Shown: positions 23,275 through 33,427, counted from the first letter of the stretch. The stretch is 39,654 nucleotides of DNA from CAWDNM01 sp964521195 (GCA_964521195.1 CAZFRE010000011.1:1-39654), one strand, 5' to 3'. A program made the numbers and translations. Notes: generated by a model from the letters alone, not told the origin.

Positions 23275-24570
23275 CTACGCTCGTCTGGCCCGATCGGGCG
23301 TGACCCCGGCGCGACGACGGCCCGTCTCGGTGGGCGCACGCAGCAGGAACGTAAGGGCCGCCGCGACCACGCAGGCAAGCGCGGCCAGCGCCAGGCCCCC
23401 CACCGCCGCGGAGAGCGCCTCGGACGCCAGGACTCCCAGTACGCCGCCAAGGCCCCATGCCGTGAAGACCAGTCCGTAGTTCGCGCCCGCATGACGCAGC
23501 CCGAAGAAGTCAAAGGTGGCGGCCGGGAACAGCACCAGGGACGCCCCGTAGGTCGCACCGATGAGCGCCGCCGCGAGAACGACGAGCGGCGCGGAGTCCG
23601 CCCTGAGGGCGACCACCGTCAGCACGGCCTGTATCGCGAAGACGCCGAGCATGGTGTGCTGTCGGCTGATGCGGTCCGAGATGGCTCCGGCGACCGGCTG
23701 GCCAAGTCCGCTGCCGAGCGCGATGAATGCCACGAACACGGCGGGCGGGATCACGAGTGGGGCATCCCCCACTCGCGCCGTGGCACCCTGTGACAGCTCG
23801 CCGATCGCGGCGAGCGCGGCGAGCGACACGAAGGCGAGCATCGTCCACAGCAGCCAGAAGGCACGCGTCCCAGCCATCCGGCGCCAGGTCCAATCATCGG
23901 TGCCCGGATGGGGCCCGGTGACCGGGGGCCGCTCTGAGTAGCTGCCCGGCGGCACATAGCCGAGCGGCGGATCGACGAGCAGCTGGGCCAGGCCGGCGAT
24001 GATGACGAAGAACACGACACCGAGGAACAAGAAGCTCTCCTGGATGCCGTACACGCGGATCACCGTCGACATGAGCGGAGCGGCGTACAGCGACGCGAGC
24101 CCGAAGCCGCTGACCACGACGCCCGTGATGAGACCGCGCCGTCCCGGCGTGAACCACTTGACCGCAGCCGGTGTGGCTGCGGCGTAGGCGAACCCGATGC
24201 CGATGCCGTTGAGGACGCCGAACCCCAGGGCCATCGTGAGCGGGAATGCGGACTCGGACGCCAGATGAACCGGCGAGAGACTTGCCACGATCATCCCGAG
24301 TCCGACAAGGACGCCGCCCGCAGTCGCGATCCACCTCGGCCCGAGTCTGTCGTAGAGCCTGCCCGCGAACACCATGGTCAGCGCGAAGCATCCGAGTGCG
24401 ACGATGTAGGGCAGGCTCGCCTGGCGGGCCGTCCACTCATAGAGACCGCCGGCCGCTGCGGGACGCACGAGAGCGCTCTCGACGACGCTCCAGGTGTAGA
24501 GAATGCCCAAGGCGAGGTTGATGCCAAGGCCCGCGAGCGCGACGGTCCACCCCTTGGTCACCGGAGTCAT
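23275..24570 (-). CDS. MFS transporter, OFA (oxalate/formate antiporter) family
   Basis: A 431-residue twelve-helix major facilitator. The N-terminal GINLALGILYTWSVV is diagnostic for the OFA subfamily, as is GIGIGFAYAAATPAAVKWF with its following GRRGLITG. A cytosolic loop of about 40 residues separates the two halves. The substrate is not readable; OFA members carry oxalate, formate, lactate or other small organic acids. The ATG at 24570 has GAGG 10 nt upstream, with an in-frame GTG at 24576 as an alternative. Downstream it is followed after 58 nt by proS. The 184-nt gap upstream (24571-24754) shows no clear promoter or terminator. Confidence 0.85.
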   Translation of the reverse strand: MTPVTKGWTVALAGLGINLALGILYTWSVVESALVRPAAAGGLYEWTARQASLPYIVALGCFALTMVFAGRLYDRLGPRWIATAGGVLVGLGMIVASLSPVHLASESAFPLTMALGFGVLNGIGIGFAYAAATPAAVKWFTPGRRGLITGVVVSGFGLASLYAAPLMSTVIRVYGIQESFLFLGVVFFVIIAGLAQLLVDPPLGYVPPGSYSERPPVTGPHPGTDDWTWRRMAGTRAFWLLWTMLAFVSLAALAAIGELSQGATARVGDAPLVIPPAVFVAFIALGSGLGQPVAGAISDRISRQHTMLGVFAIQAVLTVVALRADSAPLVVLAAALIGATYGASLVLFPAATFDFFGLRHAGANYGLVFTAWGLGGVLGVLASEALSAAVGGLALAALACVVAAALTFLLRAPTETGRRRAGVTPDRARRA

Positions 24571-24754
24571 GCTCACCCATCCTCGGCGGTCGGCAACGTC
24601 GGCCTGTCAGCTTCCCCCACGATTGTCCGCAAGCGACAGCCGGTACGGCGACGCTGCGCTGGCCAGCGGCGTGAAGCGGCGGTCAGAGGGGGCGAATGGG
24701 CGGTGAATGGGAACGGTCCGCAGCGCGGCCCGGCGGCTACAGCAGCGCCCGCAC

Positions 24755-25816
24755 TCAGGCGAGGTCGGCCTCAATGCGGTCGATCTCGGCGAAGAGCGCG
24801 TCGACGATCTGGTCCTCGGGCACTTTGCGCACGGTCTCGCCCTTCGCGAAGATCAGACCCACGCCTGCACCCGCAGCGACGCCGATGTCGGCCTCTCGGG
24901 CCTCACCGGGGCCGTTGACGACGCAGCCCATGACCGCGACCTTGACCGGTGTCGTGCGCGCGCGGAGGCGCCGCTCGACCTCCTCGGCGATGGGGATGAG
25001 GTCGACACCGCAGCGGCCGCACGTGGGGCAGCTGATCATCTCGGGACCGCGGCGTCGGATGTCGAGCGCGGCGAGGATCTCCCACGCCACGCGGACCTCC
25101 TCGACGGGGTCTGCGGTGAGCGAGACGCGCATCGTGTCGCCGATTCCGTCTGCGAGCAGCGCGCCGAGGCCCACGGCGGACTTGATGGTGCCCGCGAACG
25201 CCGTGCCTGCCTCGGTGACGCCGATGTGCAGCGGGTACGCGATCTCATCCGCGAGGAGGCGGTAGGCCTCGATGCACGCGTTGACGCTCGAGGCCTTGGC
25301 GCTGACGACGACATCCTCGAAGCCGCGCGATTCGAAGTGGCGGCAGAATGCGACGGCGCTCGCGGCGAGCTTGCGCTCGAGCGGCCAGTCGAGGTCGCGG
25401 TACTCCTCGGCGAGGCTGCCGGCGTTCACGCCGATGCGGATCGGGATGCCGGCCTCCCCTGCCGCTTCGATGACAGCGTCGACGCGGCTCATGTCGCCGA
25501 TGTTTCCCGGGTTGATACGCAGCTTGGCGGCGCCCAGACGAGCGGCCTCGATGGCGATCGTGTGGTCGAAGTGGACGTCTGCGACGACCGGGAGCGGGGA
25601 TGCCGCCGCGATCTCTCCGAACGCGCCGAGCGCTTCGCGGCGCGGGATCGCCACGCGGACGATCTCGCACCCGGCGTCGGCGAGCCGGGTTATCTGTGCG
25701 AGCGTGGCGGCGACGTCGGAGGTGTCAGTGTTCGTCATCGACTGCACGGCGATGGGTGCGCCACCGCCGAGAGCGACGGAGCCGACGGAAACCGGACGGG
25801 TGTCTCGGCGGTTCAT
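24755..25816 (-). CDS. ispG: 4-hydroxy-3-methylbut-2-en-1-yl diphosphate synthase (IspG/GcpE)
   Basis: A 353-residue IspG, the [4Fe-4S] enzyme that makes HMBPP from MEcPP in the non-mevalonate isoprenoid pathway. The TIM-barrel part shows VQSMTNTDT, LRINPGNIG and GVNAGSL. The cluster ligands are Cys266, Cys269 and Cys298 with Glu305 (within CPTCGRCG and GCVVNGPGE). Length is that of the short bacterial form. The ATG at 25816 is preceded by a G-rich GGGGGGA tract; the frame upstream of it runs into rseP. It closes the dxr-rseP-ispG group. Confidence 0.96.
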   Translation of the reverse strand: MNRRDTRPVSVGSVALGGGAPIAVQSMTNTDTSDVAATLAQITRLADAGCEIVRVAIPRREALGAFGEIAAASPLPVVADVHFDHTIAIEAARLGAAKLRINPGNIGDMSRVDAVIEAAGEAGIPIRIGVNAGSLAEEYRDLDWPLERKLAASAVAFCRHFESRGFEDVVVSAKASSVNACIEAYRLLADEIAYPLHIGVTEAGTAFAGTIKSAVGLGALLADGIGDTMRVSLTADPVEEVRVAWEILAALDIRRRGPEMISCPTCGRCGVDLIPIAEEVERRLRARTTPVKVAVMGCVVNGPGEAREADIGVAAGAGVGLIFAKGETVRKVPEDQIVDALFAEIDRIEADLA

Positions 25817-25844
25817 ATGGGCCGTGTCCCCCCTGCTGAAGCCG

Positions 25845-27107
25845 TCATCCGCCCTGTACGACGTAGCGGATGATGTCGGAGTACATAAGATAGCCGATGA
25901 GCCCGAACAAGAGCACCGCGCCGGCTGCGGAGATGCCGAGCGAGATGTTGCGCGGGATCTGACGGCCGGAGATGCGCTCGATGATCTCGAGCAGGATCTT
26001 GCCCCCATCGAGGGGCGGCATCGGCAGCACGTTGATGACGCCGAGCGAGAGCGACAGCAGTGCGACGATCCACGTGTAGTAGAGCCAGCCGGCCTCGGCG
26101 GCGCGGGCGACTTCGACGGAGGCGCCTACGATGCTGGAGGACTGCGAGACGGTCGTCTGGAACGTCGAGGGGTTGAAGAAGCCGCCTATCGCGACGAATA
26201 CCATGCCGATCCACTCGAACGACTGCTTGAACGCCTCGGGAATCGAGCTTCGCACGTTGACCATCGACGCTTCGATGCCGAGCCGGGCCTGACCCTGTTC
26301 GTTGGCGGCGAGCACGATGGTCGCGGTCTTCTCGGTGCCGTCGCGGGTGTAACGCACGACGATCGTGTCGCCCGGCTTGTGCGCCGATAGGGTCTTGAGC
26401 AGCGCCGGCCAGTCGCCGAACACTTCGTCGTCGATGGCGACGACCGTGTCGCCTTTCATGATGCCGGCGTCGGCGGCGGGACCGCCGGGCAGCACCCCTG
26501 CAAGCGTGAGCGACTGCGTGGGAACGCCGACGGCCGAGAGCATGACGACGAAGACCAGCACCGCAGCGAGCAGGTTGACGATCACACCCGCCGAGAGGAT
26601 CGAGATGCGCTTCCACGTGGGCAGGCCGCGGTACGTGTGTGCGCGCACCTCGTCGAGCAGCGCGACGGCGTCGCCGGCCTGCTCGGGCGCGGCCTTGGCG
26701 ATGTAGGTGTCGCGGTCGCTGGGGTCGACCGCGATCGCGTCCCAGTCCGCGAGCGTGACGAGCAGCGTCTCGGCACGTCTCACGTCGATGTCGAGGGCGT
26801 AGGAGAGCCCCGCGGCGTTACCCGTGCCCAACCGCGTGACATACGCCAACGCCTCGGCCATGAGCGGGTCCTCCGGACCGGGCTCCATGCCCGCGATCCG
26901 GACGTAGCCGCCGAGGGGTATGGCCGTGACGCCGTACGTCGTCTTCTTGCCGTGGAACCGCAGCGCCGGGCCGGGTAGCCCAAGCATGAACTCGTGCACC
27001 TTCACGCCAAAGGCGCGGGCAACGCCGAAGTGGCCGCCCTCGTGCAAGACGACGAGCAGCGAGAACGTCGGGATACCCCAGAGGATCGCGGAGAGCGCCT
27101 CGTTCAT
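25845..27107 (-). CDS. rseP: site-2 metalloprotease RseP/RasP family
   Basis: A 420-residue membrane zinc protease. The active-site HEGGH is at 22-26 in the first helix, and the second zinc-ligand motif is NVLPMPPLDGG near the C-terminal helices. A PDZ domain lies between (about 198-270, LPGGPAADAGIMKGD). It cleaves membrane-anchored regulators such as anti-sigma factors. Odd is a stretch of about 75 residues (about 82-155), rich in Ala and Asp, between the GGYVRIAGMEP motif and the second hydrophobic segment, where family members are usually shorter. The ATG has AGGAGT upstream. It lies between dxr and ispG, as in many Gram-positive genomes. Confidence 0.93.
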   Translation of the reverse strand: MNEALSAILWGIPTFSLLVVLHEGGHFGVARAFGVKVHEFMLGLPGPALRFHGKKTTYGVTAIPLGGYVRIAGMEPGPEDPLMAEALAYVTRLGTGNAAGLSYALDIDVRRAETLLVTLADWDAIAVDPSDRDTYIAKAAPEQAGDAVALLDEVRAHTYRGLPTWKRISILSAGVIVNLLAAVLVFVVMLSAVGVPTQSLTLAGVLPGGPAADAGIMKGDTVVAIDDEVFGDWPALLKTLSAHKPGDTIVVRYTRDGTEKTATIVLAANEQGQARLGIEASMVNVRSSIPEAFKQSFEWIGMVFVAIGGFFNPSTFQTTVSQSSSIVGASVEVARAAEAGWLYYTWIVALLSLSLGVINVLPMPPLDGGKILLEIIERISGRQIPRNISLGISAAGAVLLFGLIGYLMYSDIIRYVVQGG

Positions 27108-27215
27108 GCGGTGGACTCCTCAGGCAGTCGGCTTCACGGGCTCGCCAGGTGGACCGGCATCGCGTACGGCGAGTGCAAACACCGCGCCAGACGTGCAGGA
27201 CCTTGCACCCGGTTT

Positions 27216-28379
27216 CTACCCCGCGGTCAAGGCGAAGCGAGCGGCGTCGCGCGCCCAGGCGTCGACCGCCTCGACCTGCTCGACGCTCGAGAGCCTCTCG
27301 GCGGGGTGGGCGTTCATGACGGTCTCGACCGTGCGCTCGATGTCGAGGAAGCCGCACGCTCCCGCGAGGAACGCTGCGACCGCGACCTCGTTGGCGGCGT
27401 TCATGGCGGCCGGCATGGTGCCTCCGGTGCGGCCGGCATCGAGGGCGAGCGACAGGCAGCGGAAGGTGTGGAAGTCCGGCTCGGCGAAGTCGAGATGGCC
27501 CAGGGCAGTGAAATCGACCGGCGGCAGTGGAGCGTCCCAACGGCGCGGGTGGCTGAAGGCGTACTGGATGGGGATGCGCATGTCGGTCGCGCCGAGGTGC
27601 GCCTTCACGCTGCCATCGGCGTATTCGACCATCGAGTGGATGCAGCTCTGGCGGTGCACCACGATGCGGATCTCATCGAGCGAGACGCCGAAGAGGTGAT
27701 GCGCCTCGATCGCCTCGAGCCCCTTGTTCATCAGCGTTGACGAGTCGATGGTGATCTTCGGGCCCATCGTCCACGTGGGATGCGCGAGGGCGTCGGCGGC
27801 CACCACGGAGGAGAGATCGTCCCGCGTGCGGCCGTAGAACGGCCCGCCGGATGCGGTGAGCCAGATGCGGGTCGCATCCCGTGCGTCCTCGCCCAGGTAG
27901 CACTGGAAGATCGCCGAGTGCTCCGAGTCCACCGGGATCATGCGCCCGGGCTTCACGCGGCTGGTGACGAGTTCGCCGCCGACGACGAGTGACTCCTTGT
28001 TCGCAAGCGCGAGCGTCTTGTCGGCGTCGAGTGCGGCGATGGAGGCGCGAAGCCCCGCCGCACCGACGAGCGCGTTGAGGACGATGTCGGCCTCGCTGCA
28101 CGCGGCGAGCTCGACGACCGCCTCCGGCCCCACCGCCACCGCCGAGAAGGGATCGGTGGCCCCCACAGAGTCCCGCGCACGTGCGGCGGCGTCCGGGTCG
28201 GACAGGGCGATGTGCGCGACGCGGTGCTCGCGAGCCTGCGACAGCAGAAGCTCACCGCTCGAATGGGCGGCGAGCGCTACGACCTCGATCTTGTCGGCGT
28301 GGGCCGAGGCGACATCGAGGGCTTGGCGGCCGATCGAGCCGGTCGAGCCGAGGATCGCGACGCGGATGCGGTCACTCAC
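27216..28379 (-). CDS. dxr: 1-deoxy-D-xylulose 5-phosphate reductoisomerase
   Basis: A 387-residue DXR, the second step of the MEP isoprenoid pathway (DXP to MEP with NADPH). The N-terminal GSTGSIGRQ nucleotide-binding motif is at 11-19. LANKESLVVGG and PVDSEHSAIFQCY are the conserved metal/substrate segments, followed by LTASGGPF and STLMNKGLE. The GTG at 28379 overlaps the cdsA stop (GTGA); 16 further in-frame residues upstream lie within cdsA. There are 108 nt to rseP. Confidence 0.96.
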   Translation of the reverse strand: MSDRIRVAILGSTGSIGRQALDVASAHADKIEVVALAAHSSGELLLSQAREHRVAHIALSDPDAAARARDSVGATDPFSAVAVGPEAVVELAACSEADIVLNALVGAAGLRASIAALDADKTLALANKESLVVGGELVTSRVKPGRMIPVDSEHSAIFQCYLGEDARDATRIWLTASGGPFYGRTRDDLSSVVAADALAHPTWTMGPKITIDSSTLMNKGLEAIEAHHLFGVSLDEIRIVVHRQSCIHSMVEYADGSVKAHLGATDMRIPIQYAFSHPRRWDAPLPPVDFTALGHLDFAEPDFHTFRCLSLALDAGRTGGTMPAAMNAANEVAVAAFLAGACGFLDIERTVETVMNAHPAERLSSVEQVEAVDAWARDAARFALTAG

Positions 28380-29266
28380 GCGAGTGACACCCCCGCCCAC
28401 CACAGCATCCAGTAGGCGACGAGGCACACGAGGATGAGCGAGTCGAGCCGGTCGAGGAAGCCGCCGTGTCCCGGCAGGATCGTGCCGGAGTCCTTGATGC
28501 CCGCCTCGCGCTTCATACGTGACTCAGCGAGGTCGCCGATGATGACGGCGATGCCCACAGTGATGCCGGTGGCCACTGCCCAAGGCATTGTGAGACCGGT
28601 GTACGCGGCCTCGGGCAGCAGGCGCGGGAGCACAGTCGGAACGGCGACCCAGATGATCACGGTTCCGGCGAGTCCGGCGAAGAAGCCCTCCCACGACTTC
28701 TTGGGGCTGATACGCGGCGCCATCTTGTGGCGGCCGATCATCGAGCCGAGAAGGTAGGCAAGCGAATCGTTCGTCCAGACGCTCACGACCACCACGAACG
28801 CGAGCAGGGTGCCCGCCTGATAGGTCGTGATGATGAGCACGAGGTACGCGAGCAGGAAGCCTGTATAGAGCGCTCCGAACACGGTGATCGCCGTGTCGGC
28901 GGTCCGCACCCGCAGGAACAGCACGTGCCACGCGAGCGAGGCGGCGATGAGCGCTGTGGCGACGGCGATGAGGCCCGGCATCCCGAAGAAGGCTGCTGCC
29001 ACGGGCATGAATCCGGCGGCGACGATCCCGAAGAGCTCGTTGGGCAGGCGGGATTCTCGGCGTTCCATGGCGTAGAACTCGGCGGCCGCGATGCCTGCCA
29101 TGACACCGAACACGATCCCGGTGGAGTAGCGCCCGAACCACACCGCCGCCAGGACCACGGTCGCGTACAGCACCGCGGTGATGATGCGGGTCATGAGGCC
29201 GACCGGCTTGAGGCCGTCCGGCTCGCGGACCTGGACGTCTCCGAAGGGTGTCTTGAGGTCCGACAC
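28376..29266 (-). CDS. cdsA: phosphatidate cytidylyltransferase (CDP-diglyceride synthase)
   Basis: A 296-residue integral membrane enzyme making CDP-diacylglycerol for phospholipid synthesis. The family signature near the C-terminus is present: SRMKREAGIKDSGTILPGHG, then GFLDRLDS. The upstream ISPKKSWEGFFAG motif is also present. About eight hydrophobic helices are seen. The GTG at 29266 overlaps the uppS stop (TAGTG) with GGGGGA 5 nt upstream. The pair uppS-cdsA couples lipid-carrier and phospholipid synthesis. Confidence 0.95.
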   Translation of the reverse strand: MSDLKTPFGDVQVREPDGLKPVGLMTRIITAVLYATVVLAAVWFGRYSTGIVFGVMAGIAAAEFYAMERRESRLPNELFGIVAAGFMPVAAAFFGMPGLIAVATALIAASLAWHVLFLRVRTADTAITVFGALYTGFLLAYLVLIITTYQAGTLLAFVVVVSVWTNDSLAYLLGSMIGRHKMAPRISPKKSWEGFFAGLAGTVIIWVAVPTVLPRLLPEAAYTGLTMPWAVATGITVGIAVIIGDLAESRMKREAGIKDSGTILPGHGGFLDRLDSLILVCLVAYWMLWWAGVSLA

Positions 29267-30042
29267 TAGCGTCCCCCGAACCTTCGTTCGCGCTTCTGGT
29301 ACTCCACGACGCCACGCAGCAGATCCACGCGGTTGAAGTCGGGCCAGAGCACGTTCGTGATCCACAGTTCGCTGTAGGCGATCTGCCACAGCAGGAAGTT
29401 GCTCACGCGCCACTCCCCGCTCGTGCGGATCAGCAGGTCGGGGTCGGGAATGTCGCCGGTCGACAGCCTCGCCGAGAAGACCGCCTCATCGATGTCGGCG
29501 GGATCGAGCGCGCCGTCGACCGCATCGCGCGCCAGGTCCCGCGCCGCCGCGAGAATCTCCTGCCGCGCACCGTAGTTCACCGCGACGACGAGGGTCATCC
29601 CGGTGTTCTCGGCGGTCTTGGCGCACACCCGCTCGAACGCTTCACGGGTCGCCGTGGGCAGCTCGTCGGTGCGTCCGATGACTCTGACTCGCACGTTCAT
29701 GCGCATGAGGTTGCCGACCTCGCGCTCGATCACCTCGATGAACAGGCGCATCAGCCCGCTCACCTCGTCCTCTGGCCGGCTCCAGTTCTCCGAGGAGAAC
29801 GAGTAGATCGTCAGGTACCGGATACCCAGCTCGATCGAGGCGGCGATGGCCTCGCGCACCGCCTTCGCGCCGGCGCTGTGCCCGGCGACCGCCGGAAGCC
29901 CGCGCTTGGACGCCCAACGTCCGTTGCCGTCCATGATGACCGCGACGTGGCGGGGTGCGCGGGACGCATCGAACTCGTCGAGGAGTGCGGTGGCGCGCTT
30001 GCTCTTGAAGAAGTCGTGGCGGGATACGTCCGAGGGGGTCAC
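29266..30042 (-). CDS. uppS: isoprenyl transferase (undecaprenyl diphosphate synthase)
   Basis: A 258-residue cis-prenyltransferase that makes the undecaprenyl carrier for cell-wall synthesis. Motifs are complete: MDGNGRWA with the catalytic Asp, GHSAGAKAV, YSFSSENWSRP, and RTSGEWRVSNFLLWQIAYSE. The GTG at 30042 is chosen; it lies 5 nt after the frr stop with GGAGG about 10 nt upstream. The longer open frame overlaps frr out of frame and is Arg-rich shadow. Confidence 0.95.
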   Translation of the reverse strand: MTPSDVSRHDFFKSKRATALLDEFDASRAPRHVAVIMDGNGRWASKRGLPAVAGHSAGAKAVREAIAASIELGIRYLTIYSFSSENWSRPEDEVSGLMRLFIEVIEREVGNLMRMNVRVRVIGRTDELPTATREAFERVCAKTAENTGMTLVVAVNYGARQEILAAARDLARDAVDGALDPADIDEAVFSARLSTGDIPDPDLLIRTSGEWRVSNFLLWQIAYSELWITNVLWPDFNRVDLLRGVVEYQKRERRFGGR

Positions 30043-30047
30043 TACCC

Positions 30048-30608
30048 TCAGACCTCCATGATCTCTGCTTCCTTGCGCTTCAAGGCCTCGTCGATCTCCT
30101 TGACGTGCGCGTCGGTCACCTTCTGGATCTCCGTCTCGGCGCGGCGAAGATCGTCCTCGGAGATCTCGGAGTCCTTCTGGGCGCGCTCGAGCTTGGAGTT
30201 GGCGTCGCGGCGGATGTTGCGCACGCCGACCTTCGCTTCCTCGGCGTAGTGCTTGCACTGCTTGACGAGCTCCTTGCGGCGCTCTTCGGTCAGCGGCGGG
30301 AACGGCAGGCGGATGACCGAGCCGTCGTTGCTCGGCGTGATGCCGAGGTCCGAGGCCTGGATGGCGTGCTCGATGGCCTTGAGCGCCGTCTTGTCCCACG
30401 GCTCGATCAGGAGCATCTGGGGTTCGGGCGACTTGATGCCGGCGATCTGGGCGATCGGTGTGGGGGTGCCGTAATAGTCGATCTTGATGCCCTCGAGCAC
30501 AGCGCCGGATGCACGGCCGGTGCGCACCGAGCTGAACTCGTGCGCGAGGGCCTTCACCGTCTTGTCCATGTGCGCCGACGTGTCCGCAAGAATGGCATTG
30601 GTGGTCAT
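30048..30608 (-). CDS. frr: ribosome recycling factor
   Basis: A 186-residue RRF of standard length, which splits post-termination ribosomes with EF-G. Conserved stretches: LAHEFSSVRTGRAS, YYGTPTPIAQIA, IRLPFPPLTEERRKELVK and the C-terminal KIT-like QKVTDAHVKEIDEAL. The ATG at 30608 overlaps the pyrH stop (ATGA), with GAGAGGAGAC upstream. Confidence 0.97.
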   Translation of the reverse strand: MTTNAILADTSAHMDKTVKALAHEFSSVRTGRASGAVLEGIKIDYYGTPTPIAQIAGIKSPEPQMLLIEPWDKTALKAIEHAIQASDLGITPSNDGSVIRLPFPPLTEERRKELVKQCKHYAEEAKVGVRNIRRDANSKLERAQKDSEISEDDLRRAETEIQKVTDAHVKEIDEALKRKEAEIMEV

Positions 30609-31333
30609 CGGTCGTCTCCTCTCACGATCGTGCCGACGGTATCGCCTGCGAGTGCGCGCTCGATGTTGCCGTCGGTCTCCATGTTGAATACGAGAATGGG
30701 AAGCTTGTTGTCCATACACAGCGAGATCGCTGTGGAGTCCATGACCTGAAGTCCTCTGTTGAGCACGTCGATGTACGTGAGCTCGTCGAACTTGATGGCA
30801 TCGGGGTTGGTCTTGGGGTCTTTGTCGTAGATCCCGTCGACCTTCGTCGCCTTCATGATGCACTCGGCATTGATCTCGAGCGCACGCAGGGCGGCGGTGG
30901 TGTCGGTCGTGAAGTACGGGTTGCCCGTACCGGCAGCGAAGATGACGACGCGCTTCTTCTCGAGGTGCCGTACCGCACGCCGACGGATGTAGGGTTCCGC
31001 GACCTGCTGCATCTCGATGGCGCTCATGACGCGGGTGAAGATGCCGTTACGCTCGAGCGCCTCCTGCAGCGCAAGGGAGTTCATCACGGTGGCGAGCATG
31101 CCGATGTAGTCCGCTTGCGCCCGGTCCATACCCTTGGCTGAGGCGGCGATCCCCCTGAAGATGTTGCCGCCGCCCACGACGATGGCGATCTCGACACCGT
31201 GCTCGCGAACGCGCCCGATCTGCAGAGCGAGTGAGTCGAGCACCTTCGGATCGATACCGTAGCCCGCCTCGCCCATGAGCGCTTCGCCGGACAGCTTGAG
31301 CAGGACTCTGCGGAACCGGTACTCGTCGGGCAC
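30605..31333 (-). CDS. pyrH: uridylate kinase
   Basis: A 242-residue UMP kinase of the bacterial amino-acid-kinase type (UMP to UDP). The conserved segments RVLLKLSGEALMG, IVVGGGNIFRG, DYIGMLATVMNSLALQ and AAGTGNPYFTTDTTAALRA are intact. The GTG at 31333 has GAGGGGAGAG immediately upstream; the frame extends further but into the tsf-pyrH terminator region. It starts a new group after the tsf terminator. Confidence 0.96.
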   Translation of the reverse strand: MPDEYRFRRVLLKLSGEALMGEAGYGIDPKVLDSLALQIGRVREHGVEIAIVVGGGNIFRGIAASAKGMDRAQADYIGMLATVMNSLALQEALERNGIFTRVMSAIEMQQVAEPYIRRRAVRHLEKKRVVIFAAGTGNPYFTTDTTAALRALEINAECIMKATKVDGIYDKDPKTNPDAIKFDELTYIDVLNRGLQVMDSTAISLCMDNKLPILVFNMETDGNIERALAGDTVGTIVRGDDR

Positions 31334-31401
31334 GTGCTCTCCCCTCGTTGTCGCGTGCAGACAGCGCGAGCCCCAGCGCGCGCGTACAAGACAGAATACA
31401 G

Positions 31402-31436
31402 CACACGGGCCGGCCCGTGGCGGACCGACCCGTGTG
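31402..31436 (-). terminator. strong terminator of rpsB-tsf
   Basis: On the minus strand a 16-bp stem with two wobble pairs (CACACGGG... at 31436-31421 with ...CCCGTGTG at 31417-31402) and a 3-nt loop is followed by CTGTATTCTGTCTTG, a broken U-rich tract. It lies 35 nt after the tsf stop. Confidence 0.8.
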
Positions 31437-31471
31437 GTCACGGGACCGGTTACGGCCCCGACATGCTGCTG

Positions 31472-32362
<891 letters not shown>

Positions 32363-32420
32363 GAACGATTCCTCCTCGTACGAAGCTGTGTTGTGTCTGT
32401 GGGTTGAGCGGGTGGTACGG

Positions 32421-33275
32421 CTACTCGGCGGCGGGAGCCTCGGCGGCCTCTGCCACGGCGGCGGCAGGGCTCTCGGTCTCGACGCACTCGTCGGCGACGA
32501 CCACAGTCTCGACTGCGGGGGCAGCCTCTACGACCGGGGCTTCGGCGGCGGCCGGAACGACCACGGGGACGTTGGCGGCGGCCGCCTCGATATCCCCGCC
32601 GCGACCCTCGATGACAGCGTCCGCGATGACGCGGCACATCAGGCCGACCGAGCGGATCGCGTCGTCGTTGCCCGGGATGACGTAGTCGACATCGTCCGGA
32701 TCGGCGTTCGTGTCGACGAGACCGATGATCGGGATGCGGAGGCGCTGTGCCTCGTGGATCGCGATGTCCTCACGCTTGGTGTCGACGACGAAGATGGCCT
32801 TGGGCAGCTCGCGCATGTCGCGCACGCCGTTGAGGTTGGCCTGCAGCTTGGTGAGCTCCTTGTGCAGGATGAGCTGTTCCTTCTTGGGAAGCGTGGCCAT
32901 GCGGCCGTCAGCATCCATGGCCTCGAGCTCTTCCATGCGCTTCACGCGGCCGCGCATCGTGACGAAGTTCGTGAGCATGCCGCCGAGCCAGCGGTTGTTG
33001 ACATAGGGCATGCCGCTGCGCTCGGCCTCGGTCTGGATCGGCTCCTGTGCCTGCTTCTTGGTGCCGACGAACAGCACCGAGCCGCCATGGCTGGCGACCG
33101 AGCGGGCGAAGTTGTACGAGATCTCGAGCTCGCGCAGGGTGCGCTGCAGGTCGAGGATGTAGATGCCGGAACGCTCGGTGAAGATGTAAGGCTTCATCTT
33201 GGGGTTCCAGCGGCGGGTCTGGTGGCCGAAGTGCACACCGGCCTCGAGCAAGCTCTTCATGCTGACTACGGGCAT
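32421..33275 (-). CDS. rpsB: 30S ribosomal protein S2 with Ala/Val-rich C-terminal extension
   Basis: A 284-residue S2. The core is standard: LLEAGVHFGHQTRRWNPKM, FVGTKKQAQEPI, NNRWLGGMLTNF and IPGNDDAIRSVGLM. After about residue 228 a 55-residue low-complexity Ala/Val/Pro/Glu tail is added, longer than in most S2 proteins but common in high-GC actinobacteria. The ATG has AGGAGGT upstream. Confidence 0.97.
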   Translation of the reverse strand: MPVVSMKSLLEAGVHFGHQTRRWNPKMKPYIFTERSGIYILDLQRTLRELEISYNFARSVASHGGSVLFVGTKKQAQEPIQTEAERSGMPYVNNRWLGGMLTNFVTMRGRVKRMEELEAMDADGRMATLPKKEQLILHKELTKLQANLNGVRDMRELPKAIFVVDTKREDIAIHEAQRLRIPIIGLVDTNADPDDVDYVIPGNDDAIRSVGLMCRVIADAVIEGRGGDIEAAAANVPVVVPAAAEAPVVEAAPAVETVVVADECVETESPAAAVAEAAEAPAAE

Positions 33276-33392
33276 AGCGAAGTACCTCCTGGTTCGGTTC
33301 CTGTCCTCGGCTTCGCTTCTTCCCCCAGCAGCGACCGCTTGAGCGGCACCTTCGCGCTGGAGTCCACGAGCCTGTGAATTGAGAGCCCGAGC

Positions 33393-33420
33393 AGTATAGC
33401 AAAAAGCCCGCGTGCTGCAA
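33393..33420 (-). promoter_or_regulatory. rpsB-tsf promoter overlapping the upstream terminator
   Basis: On the minus strand TTGCAG (33420-33415) and TATACT (33398-33393) are separated by 16 nt. The -35 box lies in the loop of the terminator hairpin at 33401-33427, and the -10 box directly follows its U-tract. It is about 118 nt before the rpsB start, leaving a leader long enough for S2 feedback control (inference). Confidence 0.65.
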
Positions 33421-33427
33421 CGCGGGC
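33401..33427 (-). terminator. terminator downstream of the sigma-factor gene
   Basis: A 7-bp GC stem (GCCCGCG with CGCGGGC, 33421-33427 and 33406-33412) is followed by five Ts on the minus strand. It lies about 40 nt after the sigma-factor stop and ends that transcription unit. Confidence 0.8.
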
